From Nematostella vectensis (lineage: Eukaryota > Cnidaria > Anthozoa > Actiniaria > Edwardsiidae), in NCBI RefSeq assembly GCF_932526225.1, contig NC_064038.1:14343647-14407646 (forward strand): 64,000 nucleotides of DNA, in the 5' to 3' direction. The position numbers and the translations under genes were made by a program. Within the stretch, counting starts at the first letter, position 1; each line of letters begins with the position of its first letter. Below, in pieces: positions 26,455-39,546 of this stretch. Below the pieces are notes generated by a model. That model had not been told where the DNA came from and ran no database searches. It was given only the letters and a program-made list of their open reading frames with translations.

Positions 26455-27867
26455 CTAGTGCCCCGTTGTGTCATATTTATTTGCTTGTAAAGCATTGTTA
26501 TATGCCGATTCGATACCATTGTCCATAAAGTGGGATCTGTCGAAAAACGAATTCGAGTTGCTCATCACTCGATTCGGTCAAGAAGGCGTTTCACGTTAGG
26601 AAAGCGGCTGATGTGGTCTTTTTTGATCATATTCAAATTGCAGATGTCACGGCTGGGAATTGAGTTACCTCAATTCCTTCCTAGACATTCTACGCGTTAG
26701 ATCTTTTAAAGACACTTCAAGGAACAGAAAATATTAGCTGAAACAAGAAAATAACTATTTCTTGTTAATAGATGTATCTGATTTCAATTTTATTTCATGT
26801 GCTAATTTACACTTTAAAGTACTTTTGAATATTGTTTCCTGCCTGCCCCTCTCTCTGCTGTGCGGTGTATTTGTTATTTTTAGTCGAGTATTCAGTTTTC
26901 TTAGAATATGGGTACTTTAAAAAAAATGCCCCTAACAACGAGGTTTCTTCCTTATCAAGAGGGTATAGAACTGGTGGGTTTCGCTGTACCTATAAAATAT
27001 AGGGAAAAGATATCTTGTTTTTTTTTTTTTTTTTCGTTTTTAAGAACATCCTGAAATAGGCGATTTTTCAATTTCGGAGCAAAACCACAGGGTACCCAAG
27101 TAGCTATAATGGCAATAAAATAAAATACACGTCTCAATCAGTACATTTAAAAGGCCATTGGACAAAGTTGATTAAAGACACATTAATGATATCCAAACAA
27201 AGCAAATTGCTCCTGTTTTATATATTTTTTAAATATTTCTGTATTCCAAAATCCACTGGGTACCCGCGTCGATAACCCTGAAAGAATTGAATATACTTTG
27301 AATCAGAAAATTTTAAAGGTCATTGGCCGAAATGATTAAAGTTCATAAAACCTTTCACTTATATCAAGCTAGCCAAAGCAAAGCATAGATAAACTTTCAA
27401 ATTTTGAAAAGGGAATTGAATTTGATTGAAATTTGAATTTTTTACAAATTTTGAAATTTTCCTGGCCGCGCAAAAGGAGTTGAATCGAGTGGATGATTCC
27501 AAGTTTTGGCGGGAAAATCTGAAACAACGTATTTTCCTTAAATCCGTTAAAATTTAGAGACGGCAATACCACAAAATATCGGCGAACTATTTTCTATTGC
27601 AATGCTACCCAAAATGAAGCGAAGAATCAGGTAAATTCCAGAATTGTATGCGAAAAGAGAAAATATCGTTTTGTTGTAGGTTTCAAAAACAGCGCGCGCT
27701 CGTGAGAATGTCGCCATTCTTGATTGCGAATGCAGCGCGCGCGCACAATACAAAAACAATTCAGAGACTAAAAAATACCTGCTAAATTTTGCAGATTTGT
27801 TTCCTAAAGTTAAATAATCATTTGACTACCAGGTTGAGATATAAAGATGACGGTAAAAGTTGTAATA
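26455..27867. other. DNA between DEG/ENaC exons and the long-TIR element
   Basis: AT-rich. Contains two diverged copies of a TTTAAAGGYCATTGG phrase (about 27148 and 27312). No further channel exon was recognised here. Confidence 0.45.
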
Positions 27868-28499
27868 GTCGGGGAGCAATGACCGAAAAAAAATCGAAAC
27901 GTAGCACATGTAGTACATTAGCAATCTGTTATCATAGAATTATTGCCACATGTCTAAGGAACAATTCTAGGCACGATGTACTCATCGAACGTTGGGACAT
28001 CATACTGCTAGGGCCTTAAACGCGGCACCCATATGCCCCCCCCCCCCCCCTCGTTTTACTTGGCTAAGCCCCTTAAAAACGAATCCAATCATATTTGTGC
28101 TACGCACAAAGCAATTTAGTGAAAACTTGATCAAGAAATAGTTGTTACTAGTCCCATTCAAGATATGATGAATGTGTGAGTATACGAGTTTCCATAGCGA
28201 CCGTTGCTATGGATATACAAGTTTTCCCCAAAGTACCCCAAAAATAAACCGTTTTTACTCGAAAAGTTGCATATATTGTTGTTATTCATTTGTTTTTATG
28301 TGAGATTTGATTTATATTGGGTCTACCGATGCCTTTTATACAAACTTCAAGGAAAATAAAGAGGTTCTATGGCGTTTTTAATATTTTCTTGTAAACCTGC
28401 ATTTGCAAGTAGCACAGCCTGCAAACTAAGGTGACGCTAAGTATCTATGTAATTGACATCCATTAGCAGCGAACGGCTTTCTTTACGTTACCAAAACAT
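27868..28499 (+). repeat. Left terminal inverted repeat of the 8.2-kb element
   Basis: Mirror image of 35448-36077 with scattered substitutions. A C tract at about 28036-28053 corresponds to a short AAGGGGGACC segment in the right copy, so the tract has expanded on this side. Includes CATAGCGACCGTTGCTATGG, a small inverted repeat. Confidence 0.9.
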
Positions 28500-28633
28500 T
28501 TCTTAACGTAACAACCGCTGCCATGGTAACATTTCATACCGATTTTGCTAGGCTAAATTATGCAAGTGCCACCTTAATGTGTATTTCTATTCAAATACTC
28601 ACTCCACTGAGAGAATTATGTATGAAATTACTG

Positions 28634-31600
28634 TCACGCGTCGTTATCTGTATCCTCATCACTGTCGGTTGCAGTCTCAGTTCCTTTGTGAGGGTTCTCA
28701 CAGGTGTCGTCACTTGTGCAAAGACATGCATTCGTGCAAGGTATATCGTTTGCTTTGCATAAGCATATGTCCTCCCTTCGACAGGCGGTTTTGACGCATC
28801 TACAGGTTGTGAGCTCCAACAGGCTCTGGGGGGCAGGATCCTGACTCATCAGCAGTGGCTCTAGTCTTCCATTTGTGATCTTCCAGCCTTTTCCATCAGG
28901 AGAAGGAAGAGGGACCATTGGCTGCAGGCAGTTCTTCCAGATAAATGTCTGATAGTTGGCGCGGATTATGTGTTGCTTGAGGCTGTCACTGGTGGGGGAA
29001 GGCGGTCATTGTCAGCCGTCATTCCTGCTTTCGTAGATGTTGTGTTCAAAGAGCAGACGAAACACTCTGCTGACTTGATTGTGTCTTCATGTGAAGGTAT
29101 TACACTTCCAAGTGTCTCGAGGTGCGCCTGGGAGTCAGTATTTGCCATGAGGCTTCGTCTTGCCAATATTTGCAAGCCAACTTGTCGTGTCACATCTGGT
29201 CAATGCATGAAGTCCTGGGATGGCTGCGCACACTTTTGGCCCGAGCTTTCTTGCTGCATCGTGTATAGGAATAAAGCGGACCCTGTCCTTGTATCCCGTC
29301 TTAAACCACAACTCCCGGCAGCCCATGCGTTCAAACGCGTGTATTGCCAAAATATCGACATCAGTGTCGGGGGACTGGATGACGGCTCTTGTCATTTCCT
29401 GTGAGGCGTGTGCTGCGTGCAGTAAGATTCTTATATCTGCTTACTCATGGTTGCTGTAGCGCTGGTGCAGCGTTTCTATCTCCCCCTCTCTTACTGCCAC
29501 TGCAGCTGTCGGGTCATGAAAACAACCCCCGATCACGATTTCATCCTCACCCTTCAGCTCCCGCTTTCCCTTTTCGCAAAGCTCTTCGCCAAGGAAGGCT
29601 GCAAGATTGGTCTTATTTTTTTGCAGTTGATGTACTTATTCCATTGCTTTGGGACAGGTGTGCTTGAAGTAATGGATATCTCGAGGGTGCTTACTTGTCC
29701 GCGCTTGTCACGTTCTGCTTCTTTGATGGACAGAGGAACATCATACCGATCGAAGACAATGTCCACTCTCGAGCATTGTCCTTGGCGTAATGGGGTGACG
29801 AGCAGCCTATATGATGACAAAAGCAGCATTTAATAATGAGGTAAAAATGTAGTATTCTTTAACGTAGACTTTTGTTGGTGTAGGGATTTGTAAAAACAAA
29901 AACTTAACTGGATTATGTATTTACCTGAAATGCTTGTCGGAGAGGTCTTTAATCGTGCGTGCACCGCCAAAGCGCAGCGCTTGGACGAGTGCCATTCCAT
30001 CGAAAACAAGCGCAGTCTTGCAGGTGTCATTTCCTGGAGGAAGCTGATTCTGTGGTGGCTGAACTTTCTCTATTTCTGTCAACAGTACACTCTTTGTAGT
30101 CTTCCTTAGAGTCCCGTCTGCATGTGCCAGGGCGAAGGGTACCGATGATAGTTCGTAGCAGAGGACGTGCTGTAGGATGACGTCTCGGAACTTGGCAGCA
30201 ATAAGGAGTCTTGCGAAGAGTGTACGGTCAGCAGAAATAGTTACGATCTTTTCGCAGAGATGGTTGCCGTTCTCGTCAAGGAAGCAAATGTCGGGATCTT
30301 CAGCTTTCTCATGACACCCCAGAAAGACACTTCATTCCTAAGCAGGCGTTTCATGATGAAGGCGTTGGCTTGCTGCTTGCCCTTTTTCTCTATAGCAAGG
30401 AGTGCTGTTGCTTTATCATCAGGCATCACCACACCAGTTGCAATATTGCACAAGGGGGCGTCTCCTCTTTCGTCAAACTTAAAAGGGTTGATCATGGTCG
30501 TACAGAGAGTGCAGTTAAGCTTCTGTACGTCTTCCTCATCCCGGCTCATCCTCTGGCTGCCACACTCCTTGTGGTGTTCAACCATCCCACTCTCCTTCTC
30601 TAGCCCTGACATTCGCTTTGTCGCTGATGTAACTGATGCTTATCCGTGGAAGGTGAGAAACCATCTGTCTGACGCTAAGCTGATTGTGAGGCCCACGATC
30701 CCCCCACGGCTTTTACTGTCAAGATTTATGGTTTGTTCGAAAGCCATATCGGTCCACACTTGACCGAAAGGATGGCCAGACCTGCTGACCGGATGATTAC
30801 CGCTAGCAAACTCTGCGTGCACCTCCGGAGCAGTTGAAGGGAGCATCCGCATATCTGCAACATATACTGGAAGCCACCTTAACCAATAATGATATTTAGG
30901 TTGATTATTTCATATATTTCAAAATGTATACCGAACAAAAATACGACAGGAGTAAAATATATATAAAAGAAAAAAGAATCCTTAATTAACCTGGAATAGT
31001 TAATGCGATCCATGGAGTAGAAGTATGGGAACATCTCGTTGACTGAAGTGAGATGCAGCTCCCACGAACCCTCTCGCTCGGCTCTGATAAGCCTTAGAAG
31101 TAGCGAAACAACTTCGATGTAGTTGTTCCAGAAGGCAAACATCTTCAAGCGCTTCGCTGCATCTGTACAAAATGCCTCGTACCAGGGCAGCAGCTTCTCG
31201 CACAGATGACTGAAGGACGCTTGCAGTAAGCCAACATCACTGGCACACCTGTGTCAAAAGTTAAATGAATTGAAGTTTATTTAGAGCGCTTTGGTGTTAC
31301 CACATTTATCATATCGACGGCTATCGGAAGAACTAACAGTTAGGTTTTTTTAGAGTTTGAGCTGAAGCGTATTAAAGGACACACCTGCAAATGTTAATAA
31401 GCACCATGCACTCTTCCTCCATATTTGGATCTACCTCTGTGTCTCTGTCTTTATTCAGCCAAACGCAAAACGCTTGCCACCGGAGTCTCAGAAGAGCCTC
31501 TAACACCAGCTTGTGAGCACGTACTCCTCTGTTGTACGACTTTCCCTTGGGCAATGCTGCTGCATAGTAATGCTGCCAAAGATTCCAGATTCAACGAGTA

Positions 31601-33272
31601 GATCCTCGATCCCACTATCCTGGAAGATTTTTTCGATGACAGCTAGGAAATTGAGTGCAATGTGGACGCCTCCCATTCTGATAACCGTGTTCTCAAACTC
31701 TCCTGAGCGGCGCCATTGAATCTATTTAGCTTTCATATAAATGGCAAGATCGAATGTAATTACACAGTGCGTTAGATTTAGTGACTCCATCATTGCTTGT
31801 GCGTTCTTCATGAAAGTGTAGACGGTGGAGATATCAGTGGGAGAGCCGTCAAGCATAGGGCAGTATCCAACTGATGTAAGCGGTGGATTCTCTTTGGTCA
31901 GTGCGGCGTTAAATGCACCCCAGCTAGGTATTGATTGTAAGGCTGGATATTTGAGTGCGGGAAGTACTTCGGTGTGATCCTTGAGAACCACGGATATGGT
32001 GTGGTCGGTTTGGTACCATTCTTCGTGAATTTTCTCAGTGAACGCTTTCCAGAGGTACCAAACTCCATCACGTTAAACAGGCCATCACTTGTCCACAAAG
32101 AGCAACGTCTGCCAGAATTGGCTGAGAAAGTTATTGGTTCCGGGCGTGGCCCGAACTGCTTCCTTTGAAAAAGAACAATGGTAGTGGCGTGTGTCGTTTT
32201 TCGACCATCCAATGTCTCTTCGTTCAAATCATTGTTGTCTGCCGCAACCTGAATGAATGACCCGGGATATATATTTGAGGGTATCACAACGCCTCGATTC
32301 TTCGACTGTTCAATGGCCTCTTGCGCTAAGCTTGTATCTGCGACTTCCACGTCATCGTACGAGCAGCAATGGCCGAATCTGTGAAGCATTCTAATCAGCT
32401 GTTTCGAGCCGGTCAAATGACGCACAGACATTGCAAGACCTATGTGTTTTGGGGGCTTTATCCGCGCATGAGTGGTGAAATACACGAGATCTTGTGCGAT
32501 AGCTAAAACCCGTCTTTCGTCGGTGGCGCTGACAGCTGTTGGGTTTGAGATGTCCAGATTATCGAGACTTGTTATCAGAAAGCACAAAAAATCATATAGA
32601 TCACTTGGAACAACACGCCACTTTACGCTACTTGCACTGAGGTCATCTGCATTTACGGGTTGGATGAAAGTGGCTTGACTTTCATTCAGAATGCTCTTTC
32701 TCAGATGCTGCGCAGCATGATAAAGAAATCGTGTTTTATCGATCTCGCGCTCTGGAGAGATGGTTTCAGGGGATACGTCGATATTACTGCTCTTCGCTGC
32801 GGCGTTGATAGGAGATTGAGCTCGAGTAAAGCAATTCTGGCTTTGTTGGATCCGCTTGCGCGTGATACGTCTGTTGTATCCTCCGCTTCAACCTCTCTGT
32901 TATGTAGCTTCTTGTTGTGTCGCAACTTAGGCCTTCCAGCTCATCTTGGTATGATAGTAACACGGTTTTCATATCAACAGCACGGCCAGATTGTATCTCA
33001 GGAAGGATCTTATCCATAAGGTTAATAAAAGCAATGGTATACATATCACTATCCGCTCCATCCACTGCAAAGGACAGATTTCTTTTTGCAACATAGGTCG
33101 ACCGGCATTCGCGGTGGTACTTTGCTTTTGCTGCAATCAAGTCTGCACAGTTGATGTTTAGTAGCAAGTCTTCGTCGTTTCTGATACGTGCAGCCTCCCT
33201 GATGGTGTTACTCGAATCCGTGGACAAAGTGACGGAACCCTTGTGTTTTTTCTTCTGGCAGAAGAGGCACAT
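28634..33272 (-). pseudogene. Large gene with FEN1/PIN-like nuclease signature, element-borne, broken
   Basis: Read on the minus strand, successive coding blocks lie at 33272-32784, 32587-31898, 31991-31722, 31719-31372, 31203-30640, 30612-30241, about 30185-29923, 29829-29554, 29395-29135, 29193-28966 and 28918-28634. They follow the order of a widespread uncharacterised metazoan family: an N-terminal CLFCQ zinc-like block, a middle block with NNDLNEETLDGRKTTH, then a C-terminal domain with acidic motifs ALVFDGMALVQAL, VDIVFDRYD, VIQSPDTDVDIL and LHALTRCDTTS. These are spaced like the acidic residues of FEN1/XPG and PIN nucleases. A Cys-rich tail (CLCK, CTNACLC) follows. Some breaks look like introns (for example a GTAAAT donor after KHFR). 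Others, such as an in-frame TGA directly before the CLFCQ block, look like decay. Nuclease function is inference. Confidence 0.75.
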
Positions 33273-33399
33273 TCACCAGTCTATTGGCCTAGTCCCTGAC
33301 CTCACTCGCGGTCGTCTGGGTTCTGGCTCGTCGTTCTCTGCTTGGGTTGTGGGGAAGGGCCGTTTCACAAAACTAAGGTTGTGTTTACTTGTATAAGAC

Positions 33400-35447
33400 T
33401 GGTGACATGACATGATTATTACTATTAAGTTATTATTATTAAATTATTATTATTATTAAATTATTATTATTATTAAATTATTATTATTATCATCATCATT
33501 CAGTCTATGTATGTATTATGTATTTATTTATTAATTCATTTAACGTGTCCGATCTACTATAAAAATATATGGGAAATGGGAAACCATTACTATGTTATGT
33601 TAACCATTGCTATTGTTTTCTTTACTGTGACGTCATAGCCCAGTTTTGGCAGTTCATCAATTTAAACGATTAGAGAGCTCAACAGCGAAATCTCCTCAGC
33701 CGTGTGATCAATTGCTTTGGAAATACCGAGCTATAAGCACTGCCTGTTCTTTATTAGAATTAACTTAATCACCGACTGAATATGCAGGCTACAGTACTCT
33801 ACGGCCCCATGTGAACAAATTGTATGATTCAAAGGATAAAAGATGAGATACCTTGCAAGCAAAACACCGTGAAGCAAAACTTCGACGTGAAGATCTCTTA
33901 TACAGACTGGTTTTATTTATTTAAGATATTCGATTTCTATTCGTTTAGTTCATATCATCTGATATTCACAAAGCAGCAATCATGAAAGAATTTCGAACGA
34001 CGGATATAACTGCAATCCACGTGCTAAGAAAAGAAATTGTTCGAAGCAGCTGAATTTGTAAGCCAGCTTTTATAGGCAAGAAATTTGTGATGGAAAAGAA
34101 CAGCTCTAGGATATCAGAAGAGATGAAACTTAAGTTGGACAACTGAGCAGTCTCCCGTTTGTACAAAATTATATCCAGTTAACTAAAACAAGGCATGCAA
34201 GGCGGCAGGTAAGAAAGAAACATATTAACTTTAAGCTTACATATAGGTAATTAAGCTTACTTAAATACTTACTTTTACATAGCCCTAATCGCATTTTTCT
34301 AGAACCAGAAACCAAAAGCGGAACGACATCTGGGGTAGTGAAAAGCAGTGTTTAATCTCATATATTAGCGTTTACGGAGATACGTTCATCTTTCATCTTA
34401 AAGCTAAACGTCAATTTCCCCTAATAATAAGCAAGTTACTTGTCTTTTGAGAACTTGATTGAGTATTAACAATATAGCAAAACTATTTTATCGACTAGAA
34501 AATAACAAAGCGATTTACAAGTTTAAGCGATATAGATTTATTTATTCCTTTTCTATTCATTTTATTTTTTTGTTTTTTTTGTGTGATAAAAATGCTGTGT
34601 TTGCAAAGAATAGTGAAATGCTTTTAGGAAATAGGCATGAATAAAACTGTTGAAATGTAGTAATATCCATCGAAATAATCAATGGTCATTTATTACTAAC
34701 ACAAAAAGTGTCAAGTTCATGTTAGCTAGAATATCTTAAAGTTTATTGTAACGAAATAAAAAGGTTGGGTTGCTTTGTCATGCCGATGACTGTTTGGTAG
34801 GGGTGAGCGGCTGCACGGGCGCCAGTATCTACTAAATTTACATTTCTGCATGGACTTGTCAAAACATGCTTTTACTGAATCAACAAAATACAGGAAAAGT
34901 AATGAAACTTATGAGAGCATTTGTTTTACGCAATTCCAAAATTTGTATATAAAAAAGAAAAACATAAAAAAGGACGCAAACTGCAAACCGTGCACCGGCA
35001 TTGCCATTACCGGCACTAGCCACTACATTAAACAATCTTGTATTAAGATGCAATAATTATTTAAGTTGTTTTTACCATAAATCATGACGTTCATTTTAAC
35101 AAATTGATATTTTTTTATTGCCTAACTCACCTCAAATATCGATGACCTTTGACTGTGAGTGTCCCTCCATTTCTTGTCTTGAATCTCCCGCGAAAATTGG
35201 CACTGAAGCGAGGCTTTCATATTCAGATTTTTCCGCGAAAAAAGAAAGGTAATGATAATTTAACGCTTTTGGATAGCAACAACATTCACATCAATTGTAG
35301 ATGTAGATGTACAACAGATAGCATAGTTTGTATAGAAATAAGTAGAGTACTGATCAAAAATTCAATGTTTACTCCAGTGTTTATTCCAATTAAAAACAGT
35401 TTTCTAATGCGTTCAGTTCAATTCTTGCTCTTAAGAATTCCATTAGA
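33400..35447. other. Non-coding interior of the 8.2-kb element
   Basis: Upstream side of the element gene. AT-rich, with TTA/TTATTA repeats at about 33415-33500. No convincing open frame was found on either strand. It may hold the promoter and first exons. Confidence 0.5.
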
Positions 35448-36077
35448 CATGTTTTTGGTAACGTAAAGAACGCCGTTCGCTGATAATGGATGTTAGTTAC
35501 ATAGATAATTAGCGTCACCTCAGTTTGCAGGCTGTGCTACTTGCAAATGCAGGTTTACAAGAAAATATTAAAAACGCCATACAACCTCTTTATTTTCCTT
35601 GAAGTTTGTTTATAAAGCATCGGTAGACCCAATATAGATCAAATCTTACATAAAAACAAATGAATAACAACAATATATGCGACTTTTCGAGTAAAATCGG
35701 TGTAATTTTTGGGGCTTGGGGGTTAAATTGTATCTCCATAGTAACGGTCGCTATGGAAACTCGTACACTCACACATTCATCATATCTTAAATGGGACTAG
35801 TAACAACTATTTCTTGACCAAGTTTTCACTAAATTGCTTTGTGCTACGGCACGCTATGATTGGATTCGTTTTTAAGGGGCTTAGCCAAGTAAAACAAGGG
35901 GGACCATATGGGTGCCGCGTTTCAGGCCCTAGCAGTATGATGTCCCAACGTTCGGTTAGTACATCGTGCCTAGAATTGTTCCTTAGACATGTGGCAATAA
36001 TTCTATGATAACAGATTGCTTATGTACTACATGTGCTACGTTTCGATTTTTTTTTTTTTCGGTCATTGCTCCCCGAC
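35448..36077 (-). repeat. Right terminal inverted repeat of the 8.2-kb element
   Basis: Reverse complement of 27868-28499. Both repeats contain a diverged GCTATGG palindromic region and the phrase AATTGTTCCTTAGACATGTG or its complement. Confidence 0.9.
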
Positions 36078-37857
36078 TATAGGGCTTTATTTCACGTACA
36101 AACCTCATTAATATGCAAGTAGCTAAGAGCCAAGGGAGGGTTTTGATATTCACCAGGAAAGAGCGAGGCTGATGAATTGAATTGAATTGCTTATTATAAA
36201 TGCAAGGGTTGTATATAGATAAATCCCGGGGAAGCTCGTATACACCCCTTGAATAAATAATGAGCAATTAAATCTATCCACTACCTGCACTCTTCCATGC
36301 TGAATATCGAAACCCAACCATTTGGCACTTAACTTTACAATTTTCCAAAATCTATGGACCATATAAAATAAAAAATGACAAACTTCAACTATTAATTTCT
36401 TACATATTCTGCAGGTCTTTTTAGGGGTTTATTGCCACTAGCCCTTGCTCTTTATGAGTTTATCAACCTTAAAAACATCCTCTATCATTACTTCATCAAC
36501 ACTACAATGGAACACCTTTGATACTATCGAAACTTACGAAACTATCCGATCCTGCCACAGCTCTGGTTCTAATTCCCGTGTTGGTTTTCGTGTTCTCCGG
36601 AATCCTGTCGTCCTTTATCTTCTCAACTTTTTCTTCACGTAGAATCGTAATATTACGGCTTCTTGTTCCAAGGATCGTTCCGACAAGATCAAAATCCGGG
36701 AGAAACTATTCGGCTTGCGAAAACGTATTCTGTGTCAGTTCGGACATGTCTTCGTTGCTTTACATCTCCGAAAAATACGAGCGTTATGCAAACAAAACTA
36801 ATTCAAACTCTCCTTTTGTAAAGGAATAATTACTTGCTTATTGCATGATTGTTATCTCCTACAAATAAAGAACACCTATAGACTACCCGCTATTGTGAAA
36901 TGCCATAAACTGGCCGCGCAGGGAATACTCTTATCTTTGTTTTCAAGGATGAAATAGTTTTCGTGATTACATACATACCGATGTGGTTGATTGTTAATCG
37001 TTTACCTTTTTGATTACCGTAGAAATTGCAGAAGAAATAACTTTTCGATATATATGCTAATGTCGTTTGAATCCTCCACACCACTCTTTGTTCAATCAGG
37101 GTTCAATTTCAAAGATTAAGATTCTGAAAAACATTTTTGCGTGGAAACCTTTGTCCGAGATAGACTCGTGCATAAAAACTCACGAGAATATGTTGTACAG
37201 TAACGAGCATCGTGATGACTTGCTCTGTGATTTCGATGACTCTAAAACAAAATAATTGTGTGAAAATGCCATATAATCAGAGTGTGCTAAGCAGGACGTG
37301 CTTCTTTCCAAAACATAAAATCAGATTTTCCTGAAATACAAACCGTTTTTATTCGATCCGACGAAGCAGCTACCACACAGGATGTGGGTGAGAGTATTGG
37401 GATCACTGTACGGCGCTCCGATTTTTCGGAACCCCAACAAGGTAAAGATATATGCGACAGACTTTTATGTCCCATGAAAGCTTCGATAAGGAGGTATTGT
37501 GTTTAGGGGCATGATATTCTGAATGTGTCAGATGTGAGAACAGCTTTGAGAGGAAGGCCTGTAAAAGGAAGAAAGTCGGCTGTGAACACTTTATATATAA
37601 CAAGTCAAACCTTACGGAGATAACCAAAATAAAGTACTTTGGCCAATTAAATAATTTTAGCTTTGAAGAAAAAGGGGTTTGGTGGTGGAAAGCCTAATGG
37701 CATTGGAAGTGGTCAGTTAAACACTTTGGGATACACTGTATGTCTCGCACCAAGGACCAACCGGCATACAAGAAGTGGAGGAACAGCAATTTTTTATACC
37801 CCGAGAAATAAGAGTCGTGCCATTAAAGCAGCCTAAAACAACCTCCAACTGAGGATA
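36078..37857. other. Intergenic DNA, no clear gene
   Basis: Short frames exist (36518-36829, 37067-37255) but show no domain. The 3' part may contain further relics of the zinc-finger family gene that follows. Confidence 0.4.
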
Positions 37858-38604
37858 ACGAGCCATCTCTGTGTGTTTGTTCGGAAGGGAACTGTAGTTT
37901 TTCATTTGATTCCTTCTCAGAACTTGAACTTCACATAGAAGCTGGATTACATAAAGGCGGGCTAGCTAGCACTCAAGAAAAAGAATGAGACAATCTATGA
38001 TACACTAAGGTTGGAATGGGCGGACAAATTCTCAACTATCTACAAGTATCATGCAAAATCAACAAACAGATCCCATCTGGTCGGTCAGGAAACGCCCTTA
38101 CAATGCCCGTCACTGCCCATGGGCTGGGCTCTAGCGAAACCAAGAACGGGCGCGGCTCGGTTCTAAAAAAATGTTCGACAGTATTTGACTTCAAAATTTG
38201 AAATGGGAGGAAAAACTGGTCGGAGGGCAGACCAAAAGCAAGTATCTCTTGAAATGAGAAAAGCGCGAAACGAGAACAACGAAAGAAGATTTGAGCGAAA
38301 GGAATGGCTATCAAAGAATCAGATAGCGGGTTACTTTTCAAGACTTGCTTTCAAGAAACTCTCATCTCCAGAGAGTGAAACTAGCTCTCCAGATCCGTGC
38401 GCGTATGAGCAGAATGACTCGGAAATGGCAGAACAAGAAGCCAGAGAATCACGAAGTTACGATTTCATACAAGAAATCAATGAGGTAATCGGCCTCCAGC
38501 ATTCTATTATTTACGATACTTTGGATCTTTGCGAGTACTTTAAAGAAGAAAAGATCAGTAACTTTAATGTGAAAATGTTAAAAACTTTGCTGACACATTT
38601 ATAA
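37858..38604 (+). pseudogene. Degraded C2H2-containing gene of a cnidarian-expanded family
   Basis: A zinc-finger-like segment (CSEGNCSFSF then ELELHIEAGLH, about 37870-37960) is followed, after a one-base frame change in an A run near 37981, by a long open stretch. This includes WADKFSTIYK, MGWALAKPRTGAARF, an in-frame TAA at 38166-38168, and the C-terminal block (SLEMRKARNENNERRFERKE then QIAGYFSRLAFKK) ending at 38604. I recognise the arrangement from uncharacterised coral and anemone proteins, in which a finger precedes a domain with EWL and QIxxFFSRL motifs. One frameshift plus one stop suggests a pseudogene, although an intron cannot be excluded. Function unknown. Confidence 0.65.
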
Positions 38605-38926
38605 ATATCATTTCGCTCAAAAGAGAAGAAGGCGGAGCTCATAGATCTACTATGTCTTGCTCTAAAAGACTGTAAATGCAATCTGCAGCATCTGTTTTAC
38701 CGATGAACGGCCTGTGTGATCTTGAACTTGATATAATAAACCCTTGCGTTTTCCAATTGTTTTATGTTGGTTTTAAAAATACATTTATTGACCCTTTAAA
38801 ACGTTCTAAACTGAGACGGCGTGATTAAATAAATTTTAGTATATGTGCAAATTAGATAAGAGAAAAATTCACAAAGCATTATTTAAAGAAACAATTTGTA
38901 TTTCTCAAGAACGTTTTCAGTGTTGC

Positions 38927-38932
38927 GTTATC
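38927..38932 (+). repeat. Left target-site duplication GTTATC
   Basis: GTTATC lies immediately outside the left terminal repeat and again at 54074-54079 outside the right one. Six-base duplications are the rule for Polinton/Maverick elements. Confidence 0.9.
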
Positions 38933-39185
38933 GGGGGGGGGGGGGGGGGGGGGGTTCATAGAAACGAGTGGGAGGCGCGGATCGTCCCTCCGGGCCTCGC
39001 AGCCCATTCCAGGATGGGGACGCGTTTCGCGTAGATTAATAATTGCTGGTTATTAATCTACGTCGGGACCACTTCGCGTAGATGGGTAAATCTACGCAGA
39101 ACACACTCCGCGTAGATGGGTAATTAGCGATGGTTAGCAATCAGCATTAATCTATGTCGGGGACGCCAGCGCCTTGTGCTAGGAC
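38933..39185 (+). repeat. Left terminal inverted repeat of the Polinton-like element
   Basis: Starts with a run of 22 G, then matches the reverse complement of 53758-54073 through to GTGCTAGGAC. Rich in palindromes around TCTACGC: a 12-base-arm hairpin at 39031-39061 (GTAGATTAATAA arms) and an 8-base-arm one at 39076-39097 (GCGTAGAT arms). Confidence 0.93.
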
Positions 39186-39298
39186 CTGAGGGCCGTGAAA
39201 ACGAGATACGTGGATTGGGCCGCCAACCTACGGAGCGCGGAATAACCGTTTTTCGGCCGTAAATTCAAAGCCGCTGGCGTGGCGTTTAAACCTGAGTT

Positions 39299-39427
39299 TT
39301 ACTCGAACACCTCGCTCCCGAACATTTCGCAAATTTCCCGCAGCCTCTTTTTCATCTTTTCGCGTGTCTCCAGGGAGGACCCTGGTACTTCACGACATAC
39401 GTTTTTAAGAGCTTTCTGACTCGCACT
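39299..39427 (-). CDS. Possible C-terminal coding piece, helical, unknown
   Basis: Minus-strand open stretch of 42 codons with codon use like the neighbouring element genes (motifs KALKNVCREVPG and MKKRLREICEMFG), ending at TAA 39299. A stop lies just upstream and the only ATG is internal. It may be the end of a broken gene, or chance. Confidence 0.3.
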   Translation of the reverse strand, partial: SASQKALKNVCREVPGSSLETREKMKKRLREICEMFGSEVFE

Positions 39428-39546
39428 CTAATGAATAAAGCTGTTATGAAGTATCATGGCTATATTTTTGCAATAACGCAGTTCGAACCCCCAAGGACTT
39501 GCAAATAGACCTCCGTCTGTCCTGTGGTATACCGATCGTTCGAAGG

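Larger units (their letters stand above)
27868..36077. mobile_element. 8.2-kb DNA element with ~630-bp terminal inverted repeats
   Basis: The ends are exact mirror images: GTCGGGGAGCAATGACCG at 27868 and its reverse complement ending at 36077. The similarity runs inward about 630 bases on both sides, to the shared TTTACGTTACCAAAA. TA flanks both ends (27866-27867 and 36078-36079), which could be a 2-base target duplication, although that is weak evidence. The only coding region is the minus-strand gene at 28634-33272. I do not recognise a classical DDE transposase in it. Confidence 0.88.
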
